64,000 nucleotides of DNA from Manihot esculenta (lineage: Eukaryota; Streptophyta; Magnoliopsida; Malpighiales; Euphorbiaceae), in assembly GCF_001659605.2 (NCBI RefSeq), contig NC_035164.2, forward strand, positions 10,440,994-10,504,993. The letters are read 5' to 3'. The position numbers were made by a program, and so were the translations under genes. Below the pieces are notes generated by a model. It saw only the letters and a list, made by a program, of their open reading frames with translations, was not told the DNA's origin and did not search any database. Positions 32,901 through 43,874 of the stretch are shown here, one piece after another. Within the stretch, counting starts at the first letter, position 1. Each line of letters opens with the position of its first letter.

Positions 32901-34975
32901 GAGGCAGGCTCCCTGACCTGACTACTAAGCTCTCTCACATGAGCTAAGTACCCCTGACATCCCTTCCTAAGCAACCTACGAGCCTGAAGAGCTGATATCA
33001 AACCTCTAGGTGTGCCCCTCTTGTCTCCCCTGAAGACGACCTTTGACCCGTTCTGATCTCTGAACCTGACTACCTTGTCCCTGCAGTCCAAGGTAGCACC
33101 ATGGGTAGATAGCCAATCCATCCCTAGAATGACGTCAAAGTCTGTCAAATCTAGAACCACAAGGTCGGCGGAGAGGCATCTTCCCTCAACAAAAACTGGA
33201 CTATACTGGCAGACTGACACTGCCACTGACGGGTCACACTTGGGTCCACTGACCCAGAGAGGACATTCTAACCCAGAGACTATCAGACCCAACCTCTCAA
33301 CGGCTCTCGGAGCAATAAATGAATGAGATGCACCCGGGTCCATTAATGCATACACATCAGAACACCTAATGACGAGATTACCTGACACCACGGTGTTGGA
33401 TGTGTTAGCCTCCTGCTGAGTCATGGTGAAGATCCTGGCTGGAGCTGATGGACCTTCACCTCGGGAACCAGAAGAAGAGGCTGCCCCTCTCCCTCTACCT
33501 CTGCCACTGCCCTGAGTTGTGGCTGGAGCTGCTGGCTGTGCCACACTACCAGAAGCTGTCTGCTGGGGCTGGCCCATAAAAGGCGCTCTAGGACACTCCC
33601 GAGCTATGTGTCCCTCCTGTCCGCATCTGAAACATGTATTAGTCTCAGCTCGACACACTCCCCTGTGCGGTCTTCCACATCTCTTGCATTCTGTACCATC
33701 TGAGCCTGAGCTCGAGCCACCGCCAAATCCCAGACCGGACTTCAGCTTATTCCAAAACTTATTCTTCTTCGGCTTCTTGGTGGTGTTATCCCACCTCTTC
33801 TTACTTGAGCTTTGAGAAGAGAGACCTGGCCCTCCTCTGCCTGGGGTCTTAACCCCTGAAGACTGGGTCACTGACTGCTTCACTGACCCCTCAACTATAG
33901 CACTTGCCTCCATCCTTCGAGCCATATCCACCACAGTGTGGAAACTTTCTCTCTCAGCTGACTGAATCAACGAGGAGTACCTAGAATGCAGCTTCATAAC
34001 ATATCTCTTGGCTTTCTTCGTATCTGTATCTAGAGCTTGCCCTGAAAAAGGCAATAGCTCCAAGAATTTATCCGTGAACTCCTCTACACCCATGTGCTCT
34101 GACTGCCTCAGTTGCTCAAACTCAATCATCTTCAGTTCTCTGGAACTGTCTGGAAAAGCCCATCCAGCGAACTCATTCGCAAATTCCTCCCATGTCATAC
34201 CGTCCAGTCTCGGGTCCACATAACACTTGAACCATTCCCGTGCCTTCTTGCACTTTAAAGTGAACCCTGCCATCTGAATGGCCCTGCTATCATTCGCCCC
34301 TAGCTCATCAGTTATTGTCTTCACCACTCTCAGATACTCAAAGGGGTCATCCCCTGACTTGTATTTGAGAGCATCCAGCTTGAGGTAATCTGTCATCTTT
34401 ACCTTGCTCCCATCAGCTGAGCTAGGTCTAGGAGGTTGAGTAACTGGGGCTGCTGGTTCTGTAGGTGGTGGAGGTGGGGGTGCAGCATTCCCCGAGGTGG
34501 GGTTTGCCGGGTTTGGATAGAAGGGTGAGGGTGGATAAGCTGGGTACTGTGTGTAAGGTGGATAGAAAGGTGGATAAGGCATGTAGGTAGGGTAGGGGTT
34601 AAAGCTGGAAAAATCTGATGTGCCTCCCATCGGATACCCTGAACCCTGTGGGAAGGGTGGATAGTGGGGTAGAAAACCATACCCCGAGGCCTGAACGCCT
34701 CCCTGAGACTCCCCTGTCCCTTCTTCCTCCATGCTAACATCCAGGTTCCCATCCCTCCTCTGATCCTCTTCCGTAACCTGCCTCACATCTGAAGAATTTC
34801 CTCCTCTATCTGTCCCCCTTCTGCTAGCGTCAAAAGACCTTCTAGGGTCCCTTGACACTCTTTCTTTGTTGGCTCTACAAGACATTGCCCTAGACAATGT
34901 AGGAGGACGGGCGCTCGTGCCCTCATCCTCAGGTGGCACTCCAGTCAATCTTGCAGATCGACGGGTTCCTCTCAT
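29995..34975 (-). pseudogene. gag-pol of D, full length with four lesions
   Basis: The start MRGTRRSARLTGVPPED at 34975 opens a 746-codon frame with a Pro/Tyr-rich N-terminal region, capsid, paired zinc fingers (CFRCGQEGHIAREC) and protease DPGASHSF. It ends at a TAG near 32732 (CAG in A1). The RT frame to 31721 includes [11 protein letters not shown] one-base insertion near 31735 shifts the frame inside RNase H (RHYLYG). The next frame to 30559 holds the integrase zinc finger (H...H, CEVC) and core residues ([20 protein letters not shown]). A TAG near 30557 replaces TGG, and a small paired indel creates TAG near 30424. The last frame to 29995 carries the chromodomain-like tail and ends YPHLF. 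The full domain set is intact otherwise, so it may be mobilised in trans. Confidence 0.93.
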
Positions 34976-35229
34976 CCTATTTCTGAAAAACAGTACACAT
35001 CATACAAACATTAGCATCATATGGTTCATGTGGGCACACATGAACCCTCATCACATATACATCATTCATATCATAGCATCAATGCACATGTATACAATCA
35101 TGGCATTTCACATTATCATACAAGATAGGACTCCACATCCTATCCTAGTGGACATGATCTTCCTATTGTGCTTGACCTTCTAGAACATCTATGAGCCCGA
35201 CACTCTAGGTCCGATCCTATGAACCTAGG
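34976..35229 (-). other. Untranslated leader of D
   Basis: About 250 bp on the - strand between the primer-binding site and the gag ATG. It is homologous to 20499-20711 of A2 (shared cctaggttcac and a catgtccactaggatag-like block). No ORF. Confidence 0.8.
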
Positions 35230-35241
35230 ACTCTGATACCA
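35230..35241 (-). other. Primer-binding site of D
   Basis: On the - strand it reads tggtatcagagt, three bases after the 5' LTR end. It matches the initiator Met tRNA complement apart from the last base (c in A2). Confidence 0.92.
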
Positions 35242-35244
35242 TTC

Positions 35245-37497
35245 TGTAACGACTCGAAAATCGGACCGCTACCGGCGCTAGGATCCAGGTCGGCTTAAGG
35301 CCGCCGGGACCCGTAGCAAGCCTAACATTCATCCTGAAAACCTGTTTAATCCCATACATGATCAGCAACATACATAAAAATTTAAAACTTTTCCTTCAAA
35401 CATCCAACTCAACCTGAACATACATGTACATAGTCATGATCATAATCATGATCCCTCTGTGGGATCTCAACAATACCCCAATGGGCGATACAACATGAGA
35501 TGAGTTGGCTTTCATGAACATTATAAAACATTTTTGATCATGTAATAAAAGGGATACCTCATACACAATGTCAAGCACAATATCTAATCCTCAATACCAT
35601 TACATGACTGAAACTGTACTTTTACATAACATTAATACATTTATCATGTCCACACTATCTATTACATACATCAGACTTCATTACTCTTGTAAACCTCCTG
35701 GTCTACCCTGTACCTGCAAACCTGGGGAAATTGGGAGAGGGGTGAGCTACTAGAGCCCAGTGAGCAGAATAATAAAAACATTTAAATCATATGAATCATG
35801 GAATGCATCACATCACAGCTAATCACATCAAGGATGAACTTGTCACCAATAGCCCTCTACATGGTCCAACTGTGCCAGAACGTAGAATGGGTTCTGGTCT
35901 TTCCCTTACATATCATAACATAACAGTGTCCAACTATGCCAGAACGTAGAATGGGTCCTGGTCTTTCTCTTACATAGTGCCAGCGAACGTAGAATGGGTC
36001 CCACTGGTCTTACTTTCCGTACCGTACATATCACATCGTCATATCATAGATCGAGGGCTATGGATCATCCGACATTCATCCACATCAACATAAAAATATG
36101 CAATGTAACATATTCGTGAATTCTAATGCAAGCAACCTACTTCATCACATGGCATTCATGATGTGTGAAACATGCTAAAAAGTTCATTATTTGCTTTAAA
36201 ACATAATAAGTTATTCCACTCACCTCTGGATAGCTCTGACCAGACACTGGGGCAACAGACTCACTGCTGGGGTCCTCGGTTCCTCGGGTCCGAACCTACA
36301 CAGGTGGACTCAAATGAGGGACCAAACATACATGAACATAACTCTAAACTATCCCCCAAAAACCCCCTAAAACATCATAGAACAATCATAGAAAAACATG
36401 CAAGAAAGGGCTGGACAGGGCACTTTCGGTGGCAGGTTCGGCGGTCGAAAGTCCCTCCAGAGCCGAAAGTCAGGCAGGTTCGGCGGTACCTTCGGCGGCC
36501 GAAAGTCCCAGACAGAGACGAAAGTCTCCTTTCGGGGGCAAGCTTCGGCAGCCGAAGGCTGCCTCCACAAGCATGTTCGGCGGCCGAAAGTTCCTTCGGC
36601 TGCCGAACCTGGTTTCGCCCAGAATGGCAGAAACTCAGCTCCCCTATGCATTTATGCCTCCAAAACTAACCAATCATGCATAAACCTATTCTACAACATT
36701 CCCAAGCATACATAAGCAAACATACAAGTTCCTAGGGGCATCAAACCATCAAAAACCCCAACTACAACACACAAGCAACTCACATTGCTCAAAAACACAT
36801 ATAAAACCCATAAACCTAACTATGAGCTAAACATGCATTCTACTCCATAGATCCACTTAAAACTTGTTTAAAACATAATGTAAGCTAGAGATCGACTCTT
36901 ACCTCTTGAAGATCGAGGGTGGAGGCGATCTAACTTGAAGTTGGAAGAGATTTGAGTTCTTGAACCTCAAAGCTCCAAAACTTGCTCAAAACTTGGAAAT
37001 CTTCAAAACAAGATGAAAACTAGTGAAAAACTTGAAAGATCTGAAGGAAAAGACTCAAGATCGGTGAGGGGTGGCGGAGGACTCACCTTGGCCGAAAATG
37101 GGGAAAAAGCTCGCCCGTTTTCGGCTAAGGGACCCTTTTATAGTGGCTGGCCAGGCCACGTTCGGGGGCTGAACGTGCCTCCACATGCATGCCATGTTCT
37201 GCGGCCGAACATGAGGTTCGGCGGCCGAACCTGGACTTTCCTCACTTATGCTTTCGGGGGCCTAAAGGCGCTCCCGAAGGCATGCATGTTCGGCGGCCGA
37301 ACTTGAGGTTCGGCGGCCGAACCTGAGTTTTCCTCCAAGGTTGTTTTATGCAAAAACTCATTTCCATTTTACTTAAAACCATGAAATACCTTAAAACATT
37401 TTATGAAAACATGATTCTACCCTACTAGAGGCTTCCGACATTCGAGATTCCACCGGACGGTAGGAATTCTGATACCGGAGTCTAGCCGGGTATTACA
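35245..37497 (-). repeat. 5' LTR of D (2253 bp)
   Basis: On the - strand it begins TGTAATACCCGG at 37497 and ends TCGTTACA at 35245. TATA-like actataaaagg lies at about 37133-37143. Palindromic arrays are at about 37165-37320 (near the TATA box) and 36420-36610 (downstream array). The donor-like AAGAG/GTAAG lies near 36903 and CAGAG/GTGAGTGG near 36225 on the - strand, with GTGTAG acceptor-like sequence near 36298 and TTTGCAG/GT near 35720. It should drive transcription leftward through the D gag-pol. Confidence 0.95.
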
Positions 37498-38220
37498 CTA
37501 AGTGTAATTAGATGTTCAACAATGTGCAATTTGTCAAACTAAATGTAAGGAACCAACAAACAGAAAGATACCAAATTGACAAACTAAGAATCAAAAATTG
37601 ACAAGACGGATGTGCTTAACACGAAGTTTTCCCTAAGCATGCAATCCTAGGTTAATTGATATTAATATTGACTCAACAAAAATTAATTCAAAGCAAGCAA
37701 ACAAAATAGACACTTAAAACAGCAAGTATTAAGTACAACTGTTTTGTGAAAATACTACCCAAATTTGTCCTAAACCTACCCCAAACATGTATTTCGAATT
37801 CCAAGCCCAGAAATATGTTCAAGGTATATGAAATATGATTTATATCAGTAGATATCAATCAGAATGAAGTTTGAACAAATGAACCAAAGTGGCAGAAATT
37901 CTTTTTTTTTTTCCTTTTTTTTTCTTCTTGTTTTGATTTTTTTTTATATGGACAGAAGTAAAACACTGGAAATACTATTAATAAGAGTATTAGAATAACA
38001 GCATATGAATTAGGGCAGAAAGCATAAACCAAATCACTAAAGATAGTAATTCAGCCTAAACAAGAATTTAGGGTAAAATTTGATTTGAATAACAACCAAA
38101 CAATGTATTCGGCTCTAATAGGTATCCCAAACCAGATTTCCAAAGTGATATATTCAGCCAATAATGGACAAAATTGAATGCAAAGACACAAACGATAGTT
38201 AAGAAATTATTACTAAGCCT
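37498..38220 (-). other. Leader of element C, LTR-proximal part
   Basis: Non-coding AT-rich leader of C between its primer-binding site and the D insertion. It contains a long T-rich run at about 37900-37950. The first five bases (ctaag) are the right target duplication of D. Confidence 0.7.
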
Positions 38221-38233
38221 AGCTCTGATACCA
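38221..38233 (-). other. Primer-binding site of element C
   Basis: On the - strand it reads tggtatcagagct, two bases after the LTR end gcatca. It matches the initiator Met tRNA complement. Confidence 0.92.
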
Positions 38234-38235
38234 AT

Positions 38236-38961
38236 TGATGCGGAACCCTAGCCTATTAGAGACTGAAACGACACATACCCTAGTAAAAAGAACTTAATTC
38301 AGAAAATAATTCCCCAATCTAAAGCACCCTTAATTAACATGCAATTAAGAACACTTATAATGGATTGATTTTAATAGCAGCAAGAATAAGAAACATACAA
38401 GTTAGTATCAAACCTTATTCGTGATGCAATGTCAAGAACCAAGATCTCTCTTAAGCTCTCAAAGAAGAATCGCATAAAGCAATTGTATTGAATAATTGAT
38501 AATCTGTGTCTACAATAGAAAAAGAGATGTTTTATATAGCCTAAATTAAGACCCATGATCTTTGCCACTTCCCACTACTATACATGGACCCATGATCTTT
38601 GCCACTTCCCACAACTATGCATGGACCCATGATCTATGCCACTATCCACTACTAGATAACTATCCACTACTAGATAACTACCCACTACCAAATAACTACC
38701 CACTACTGGTTAACTACCAACTACTAAATGATTACCCACTATAAATACAAAATTTGAATTGTCAATAAGGACACATTTGGCCTAATTGACTTGGAATGAC
38801 TAGATTGTTCTTCAACTTCAAAATGAACTTGCAAAGCTTCAACATATTCCTTCATGAATCCTTGAAGTGCTTCCTTCAACCTCTTGGATCTCAGCCTTAT
38901 AATTGGTCCTTAAGGCAATGCTAGCTCATCATTTTTGGTGTTGTTGGTCGTGCTTACATCA
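38236..38961 (-). repeat. Right (5') LTR of element C (726 bp)
   Basis: On the - strand it begins tgatgtaagcacg (38961) and ends ttccgcatca (38236), with inverted ends TGATG...CATCA. It is followed by the primer-binding site on the left and by the target duplication attgt (38962-38966) on the right. A TATA-like ctatataaaac is at about 38530-38540 on the - strand. The half between 38236 and 38553 matches the left fragment at 17889-18205. Confidence 0.88.
38553..38750. repeat. Two adjacent minisatellites in the LTR of C
   Basis: The first array has three copies of a unit of about 38 bp (cccatgatctttgccactt plus cccactactatacatgga-like sequence). It passes into about six copies of an 18 bp unit (ctactagataactaccca-like). 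They lie upstream of the TATA-like site when read on the - strand, so they sit in the U3 region. Confidence 0.8.
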
Positions 38962-38999
38962 ATTGTGTATAATGTATGTTGTGTATAATTATTGTTGAT

Positions 39000-39507
39000 T
39001 GATGACCGCTGGATTCCTCCACCCCGGTTGGGGCCGGACCCATGGCGACAACCCATTACCTGAAGGCCCTCAAGCCACCCACCTGAACCAGGTCCGGCCC
39101 GCTCAGCCTTAAGACCGGGCTCCACCCTGATTTCTCAGATAGATCGCCCCAACCTTCTCAGCCCAACGACCAGTTTTTCTCTGGGCTCAGTCTTGAACTC
39201 CTCTTCCTGCCCAGCCCGGAGGAAGGAAGGTGGCCAACCCATCCAGCCCGTCCCCCGGGTGGGTCCGTCCGCATGCGTGCCCGGAGAGAATTAAATGGTC
39301 GTTACGCATGCAACAGATATCTGATATTCTCGTACAACCATATCAGTATGGCAGAGACAGGTGGCCCAATGGAAACAAGGCCGGTACATGTCATTGACAG
39401 AGGAAGGAAAAGAATAAAAGGGGAGGGTCACTCTCCTTTCAGACTAAGCTTTTTCTAAGTTAGCGAACACCCTTGTAAAACCCTACTTTCTGGATCTCAG
39501 ATCATCA
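39000..39507 (+). repeat. 5' LTR of B2 (508 bp)
   Basis: It begins TGATGACCGCTGG and ends CTCAGATCATCA, with short inverted ends TGATGA/TCATCA. It is GC-rich in its first 250 bp. It matches B1 LTR more closely than its own partner at 42635 in several positions (for example the gaaccaggtccggcc stretch). Confidence 0.93.
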
Positions 39508-39509
39508 AT

Positions 39510-39526
39510 TGGCGCCGTCTGTGGGA
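39510..39526 (+). other. Primer-binding site of B2
   Basis: The motif tggcgccgtctgtggga lies two bases after the LTR. It is the tggcgcc type used by Tat/Athila-branch gypsy elements rather than the tggtatcagagc type of A, C and D. Confidence 0.88.
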
Positions 39527-39586
39527 AATGAAGGAGATCTTTTCATCGCCGGAGTTCCACTCTTACAAAACCCACTGAGATCCACA

Positions 39587-41490
39587 ATGGCCAATCATAA
39601 TGAAAACAACCTCGCTAACACCCCTAATGACCTGAGCCCCGCTCAGGAGGGACAACAGTTCTCTTTTTCCAGTCCCACAACCCCAAACAACCAAACACCG
39701 ATCCCCTTCAACCCCTCACCGAGCCTTGTAGGGAATGCACCCGGAGCTGCCTTATCCAACCAGGACCTCCAAGCCATGGCCCTTCAACTACAAAATACTG
39801 CCCACTGGCTGGGGCAGATGATGCAACAGAGGGGCCTTAGCACCCCAATGAATGTGACGCCCGTAGTAGAAGAACCCCGAACCAATGAACCCCAGCCTAC
39901 CTTTAACCACCCACAAGCTGTTAGCCGAGAAATTGGGGAAAAGGGGCGAAGAACAGGAGGAGAAGATGAACCAGAAGCTAGAGTTCATGGAAGAAGGGTA
40001 AGGGAGCTGATAGAAAATGATGAGGCCGACAGTTATTCTGCCGAAACAACCAGGAGAACGGGAAGTGAAGCAGGGGAAGAAGAATACCGTCTGGAGAAGA
40101 GACCCAGACAGGAGGAAGAAAGTGTAGATCAAAAACTGCAGAAACTGAGGGAATAACTCTTAGCTGAACTGGGAGCGAAGGACCCCAACCAAGCCCTCTT
40201 GCCCACCTCTTCACCTTTCTCAAAATGGGTGCAGCAAGAGACTGTCCCCAAGAAGTTTATGATGCCACCCATGGCAGCTTACGACGGAGTGGGAAACCCT
40301 AGGGAGCACGTCTTAAACTATAAAACTTTCATGGAGTTGCAGACTTTGTCGGATGCCTTGATGTGCAAGGTATTCCCAACGACACTTACAGGGCTAGCAC
40401 GGGCATGGTTTAACAGCTTGGAGGCTGGGAGCATCAGAAGTTTTGGAGATCTGGCCAACACCTTTATTAGCCGGTTCATAGCCGAAGTGCCAACAAACAG
40501 AAAGACAAGTTACTTGGAGACGGTCAGACAGAGAAGGGATGAATCATTGAGGGAATACGTTGCCCGTTTTAATACAGAGGCCCTACAAATCCCCTAGCTG
40601 GATGAAGGGAGAGCGGTGGAGGCCATGCAGAAGGGGACGACCTCCGCCGAGTTTTTTGGCTCGTTAAGTAGAAAGCCTCCTACCACGTTGGCGAAACTGA
40701 TGAAGAGGGCAGAGAAATACATCAGGCAGGATGATGCCTTGATGACGAGTAGGTTCGCCAAGGGGGCGGAAGACAGAGGAAAAGCTCCCGAAGAAAAGAG
40801 GTCGGAGAGGCATGAGAAGAAGCAGAACAAGAAACCTGAGCCCTACAGGCAGCCTTGGGACCGGAGAGACCAGAGACCTTTCCCTCCACGGGCTCCAGAA
40901 CAAAAGCCATTCCCTCCGCGTATTCCGGAGAACCTGACCCCACTCAACGCATCTAGAGCTGAGGTGCTCATAGCAGTTCAGGATAAGGAGTTCCTACAAT
41001 AGCCCAGGCCTATGAGGGCAGAAGATCACCAGCGAGATCCTAACAAGTATTGTTAGTATCATCGCATCCACGGCCATGATACCAACAACTGCTATCAGCT
41101 GATCAGTGAGATCGAAAGGCTGATAAAGAGGGGACACCTCAAGAATTTTGTGAAGAAGCCGGAGGGACAAAGGCCTCAGCCGAACCCAACAGCACAAGCA
41201 CCCAGGAGGACGGGAGGAGGGTCGGTGAACGATGGCTCCAGTGGAACCATCAACATGATTGTTGGGGGAACCGGAGGTCGGATGAGCCGAAGGAGGAAGA
41301 AGAGGGGTCGAGATGGAGAAGGCAGCAGCGCCGAGGTCATGCAGGTGGTTGAGCACTCTCCAATAACAATCACCTTCTCTCCGGAGGATGCCCAGGGTGT
41401 TCAGATGCCTCATGACGACCCCTTGTTATTGAAGCCGTCATCCACAACTACCGGGTTAAGAAGATCTTGGTGGATGACGGAAGTAAGGTG
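39587..41490 (+). pseudogene. gag of B2 (Tat type), broken by stops
   Basis: ATG at 39587 (MANHNENNLANTPN) opens the frame; the apparent upstream extension overlaps the primer-binding site and lacks an ATG. The same frame continues to 41490 with stops near 40154 (TAA), 40595 (TAG), 41000 (TAG) and 41054 (TAG). The capsid core is clear at about 40210-40600 with KKFMMPPMAAYDG, HVLNYKTFMEL, LARAWFNSLEAGSI and NTFISRF. A charged linker follows, then a zinc-finger-like YHRIHGHDTNNC at about 41055-41090. It is degenerate and not expected to make a functional protein. Confidence 0.85.
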
Positions 41491-42191
41491 AACTTGCTGC
41501 CGTACAGGGTCTTCCAGCAGATGGGAATCCCTAAGGAACAATTGGTTCGGGACCAAGCCCCAGTCAAAGGGATCGAGGGAGTTCCAGTACCCGTGGAAGG
41601 GAAAGTAAAGCTGGCTCTCACTCTGGGAGAAGCGCCAAAGACTCGCACTCACTATGCGGTGTTCTTAGTGGTCAAACTCCCCCTGAGCTACAACGCGATA
41701 TTGGGAAGACCTGCGCTGTTTGATTTCGAGGCCGTCACCAGCATTAGATACCTCGCTATGAAATTCCCAATAGAGACAGGAGTGGGAGTAGTCAGAGGAA
41801 GCCAGGAGGAGGCAAGAGCAGTGTACCTTGCCACAGTATCAGAGCCGAGCTCGGCCGAGAGAAACTTGACTCGGAAGTCCTGGAGGTCCGGGATGAGAAA
41901 AAAGAGGCGAGAACAGAGCCGGTCGGAGAGCTGGAGACCTTTCCCTTATCAGAAGCAGAGACAGATAAGGTCTTTAGTCTTAACGTCGGCCTCACTGAAG
42001 AGCAGAAGATGGAAGTCATGGCCCTGATCCGAGCTCACGCGTCAAGTTTCGCCTGGAAGCCTTCTGACATGCCCGGGATTGACCCCAGAGTGATGACATA
42101 CAAGCTGAATGTCCTCCCGGAAGACCTCGATGAAGAAGGGAGAGAAAGGAAAGGACAAACCATACTCCCTCTGCTTAACGAAGAATATTAA
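41410..42191 (+). pseudogene. Protease and pre-RT remnant of B2
   Basis: After a frameshift near 41410, this frame encodes an aspartic protease segment, KKILVDDGSKVNLLPYRVF (about 41457-41513) and YNAILGRPALFDF (about 41690-41728). A further shift near 41900-42009 gives FAWKPSDMPGIDPRV and YKLNV, which in Tat elements stand just before the RT domain. The reading frame then ends at 42191 and no RT motif follows. Confidence 0.8.
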
Positions 42192-42634
42192 GCTTGTGTC
42201 CCTTTGAGGGTCGAACAGACCAGGGGGAGAAGGATCGGGAAGAACGATCCTCTCATTCTGGTAAAGGGCCCGGATGTGAAAAAGGGGGGTGTCTAGGTAC
42301 TCCCTGGGGATGAAGTTCCTAATATTGAATGGAGTGATGCTAGACTCTAGGTTGATGACATCGGGAAGCCTAGAGCTATCCATGGTGGAAGAAGAGGCGT
42401 ACCTGGAAAGCAGTTAGTGCGGATGAGCAGAGGAAAGCGAAGCTAACAAGAGCGCACAGAGAGCTAAAGAGTGCAAAAATTTTGAGAAGGCAAAGGGAAT
42501 TCGAAATTCGAAATGACAATAAGATGAAAGGGTGTTCTGAGGCAAACTGTACTTAGACGGCGCGGTCATAATGACTCTCGGTATTTATCCCCTCATCAGT
42601 CGGGCAATAACTGATGAGAAGGTAAAGGGGCAAT
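42192..42634 (-). other. 3' non-coding part of B2 with an antisense ORF remnant
   Basis: On the - strand a frame starts at 42383 (MDSSRLPDVINLESSITPF) and reads RNFIPREYLDTPLF before running at 42192 into the reverse complement of the pol remnant. Tat-branch gypsy elements are known to carry additional ORFs, some antisense, between pol and the 3' LTR, and this may be the start of one. The short length and lack of a recognised motif keep it tentative. The purine tract aaggtaaagggg lies at 42619-42630 (+). Confidence 0.45.
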
Positions 42635-43134
42635 TGATGACCGCTGGATTCCTCCACCCCGGTTGGGGGTCGGGCCCATGGCGACAGCCCATTACCTGAA
42701 GGCCCTCAAGCCACCCACCTGAACTAGGTCCAGTCCGCTCAGCCTTAAGACCGGGCTCCACCCCGATTTCTCAGATAGATCGCCCCAACCTTCTCAGCCC
42801 AACGACCAGGTTTTCTCTGGGCTCAGTCTTGAACTCCTCTTCCTGTCCAGCCCGGAGGAAGGAAGGTGGCCAGCCCGTCCCCTAGGTGGGTCCATCCGTA
42901 TGCGTGCCCGGGGAGAATTAAATGGCCGTTACACATGCAACAAATATCTGATATTTTCGTACGACCGTATCAGTATGGCAAAGACAGGTGGCCCAATGGA
43001 AACAAGGCCGGTACACGTCATTGACAGAGGAAGGAAAAGAATAAAAGGGGAGGGTTGCTCTCCTTTCAAACTAACCTTTTTCTAAGTTAGCGAAAACCCT
43101 TGTAAAACCCTACTTTCTGGATCTCAGATCATCA
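42635..43134 (+). repeat. 3' LTR of B2 (500 bp)
   Basis: It begins TGATGACCGCTGG and ends CTCAGATCATCA, and is followed by the target duplication ttgat. Relative to the 5' LTR it has several substitutions and an 8 bp gap near 42870. Confidence 0.93.
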
Positions 43135-43499
43135 TTGATCAATTGAAAGGCAATAGGATTAAGGTTAATTAAAAACTTTAATATCTCTCTCCTTCCTTCT
43201 TTCTATGCATTTTCTAGTATAAGTACAATAACAAGTTCACGAGAAGAAGAGGAGAGCATAGTATAAATAATGCACTACAAGTGAATTAAGGAGAATCTAT
43301 AAGAAAGAAATGAAAGATTTGGATTAGGGAGATTTACAAAGAAGAAAGAAGAATAAAGATTTAGATTTAGAAAGAAAATATACCTCTCTTGATGGAAGAA
43401 GACCAACGAAGTTAATTTCCTTTATTTTTCAAATTGTATTTCAATTGGGTCTTATATTTGTAATTAAAAATATTTTAATTGAAAATCTAATACAACTCA
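43135..43499. other. Spacer right of B2
   Basis: Purine-rich, AT-rich DNA. No gene or repeat boundary was recognised apart from the B2 target duplication at 43135-43139. Confidence 0.5.
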
Positions 43500-43874
43500 G
43501 GCTCCGTTTATTTGCGTAAAATAATTTATATTGAAAAATATTTTTTATAGAAAATATTTTGTGTTTGCGTGCAAAATATTTTGTATTTGCGTGCAAAATA
43601 TTTTTCAATAAAATGACTTATTTTTTATTATTTAATTTTAATTTAAAAAATAAAATATATTAATAAATTTATATATAGAGATTTTAATAAGATGCTCAAA
43701 GCATGGAAAATAACTCTCTTTTGAAAAAATAATGTCATTTTCTTTAAAATAATATAATTTTTCTTTTGATCAGGAAAATATTTTCTATTAATTTAACTTG
43801 CTGTATATCCCAAATGTCAAAAAATATGAAAAATATTTTTTTAAAAAATATTTTCTGCAAAACAAACGGATCCT
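43500..43874. mobile_element. hAT-like MITE
   Basis: Imperfect terminal inverted repeats: ggctccgtttatttgcgtaaaat at the left, and the reverse complement of the right end, ggatccgtttgttttgcagaaaat. The interior is AT-rich with repeated aaaatattttgt blocks, and gcgtgcaaaatattttgt is directly duplicated at about 43566-43602. A clean 8 bp target duplication is not visible. The termini are typical of plant non-autonomous hAT-like elements. Confidence 0.65.

Larger units (their letters stand above)
27709..37497 (-). mobile_element. Nearly intact Ty3/gypsy chromovirus D (Tekay/Del type)
   Basis: A 9789 bp element with two LTRs (27709-29884 and 35245-37497), purine tract, primer-binding site, and full gag-pol between. 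It is flanked by the target duplication ctaag (27704-27708 and 37498-37502) and inserted in the leader of C. The LTRs differ at roughly 1% of positions by eye plus a 77 bp length difference, so it is the youngest large insertion here. It shares family with A1, A2 and the solo LTR at 9868. Confidence 0.96.
17889..38961 (-). mobile_element. Outer Ty3/gypsy element C, split by nested insertions
   Basis: The right LTR (38236-38961), a primer-binding site (38221-38233) and a gag-PR-RT frame (27487-25149) belong to one - strand element. The left edge at 17889 begins with the same LTR terminus (tgatgcggaacc...), and both outer edges are bordered by attgt. This marks 17889 and 38961 as the two ends of a single insertion. 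The span contains A2 (18206-24126), B1 (24127-25148) and D (27709-37497). The inner part of the left LTR and the 3' half of pol (rest of RT, RNase H, integrase) are gone. C is the oldest insertion of the nest. Confidence 0.82.
39000..43134 (+). mobile_element. Short Tat-type Ty3/gypsy derivative B2, both ends intact
   Basis: A 4135 bp element bounded by ttgat (38995-38999 and 43135-43139). LTRs are at 39000-39507 and 42635-43134; primer-binding site at 39510; purine tract at 42619-42630. Between them are gag, a protease-like segment and only the first 60 or so residues before the RT domain; the RT core, RNase H and integrase are missing. Its size and content make it a non-autonomous deletion derivative. 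It inserted 38 bp to the right of element C. Confidence 0.92.

Noticed and set aside
1..43134. A novel host defence or metabolic gene cluster within the repeats
   Set aside because: Every long frame in this interval carries retroelement motifs (gag, protease, RT, RNase H, integrase); no host gene was found.
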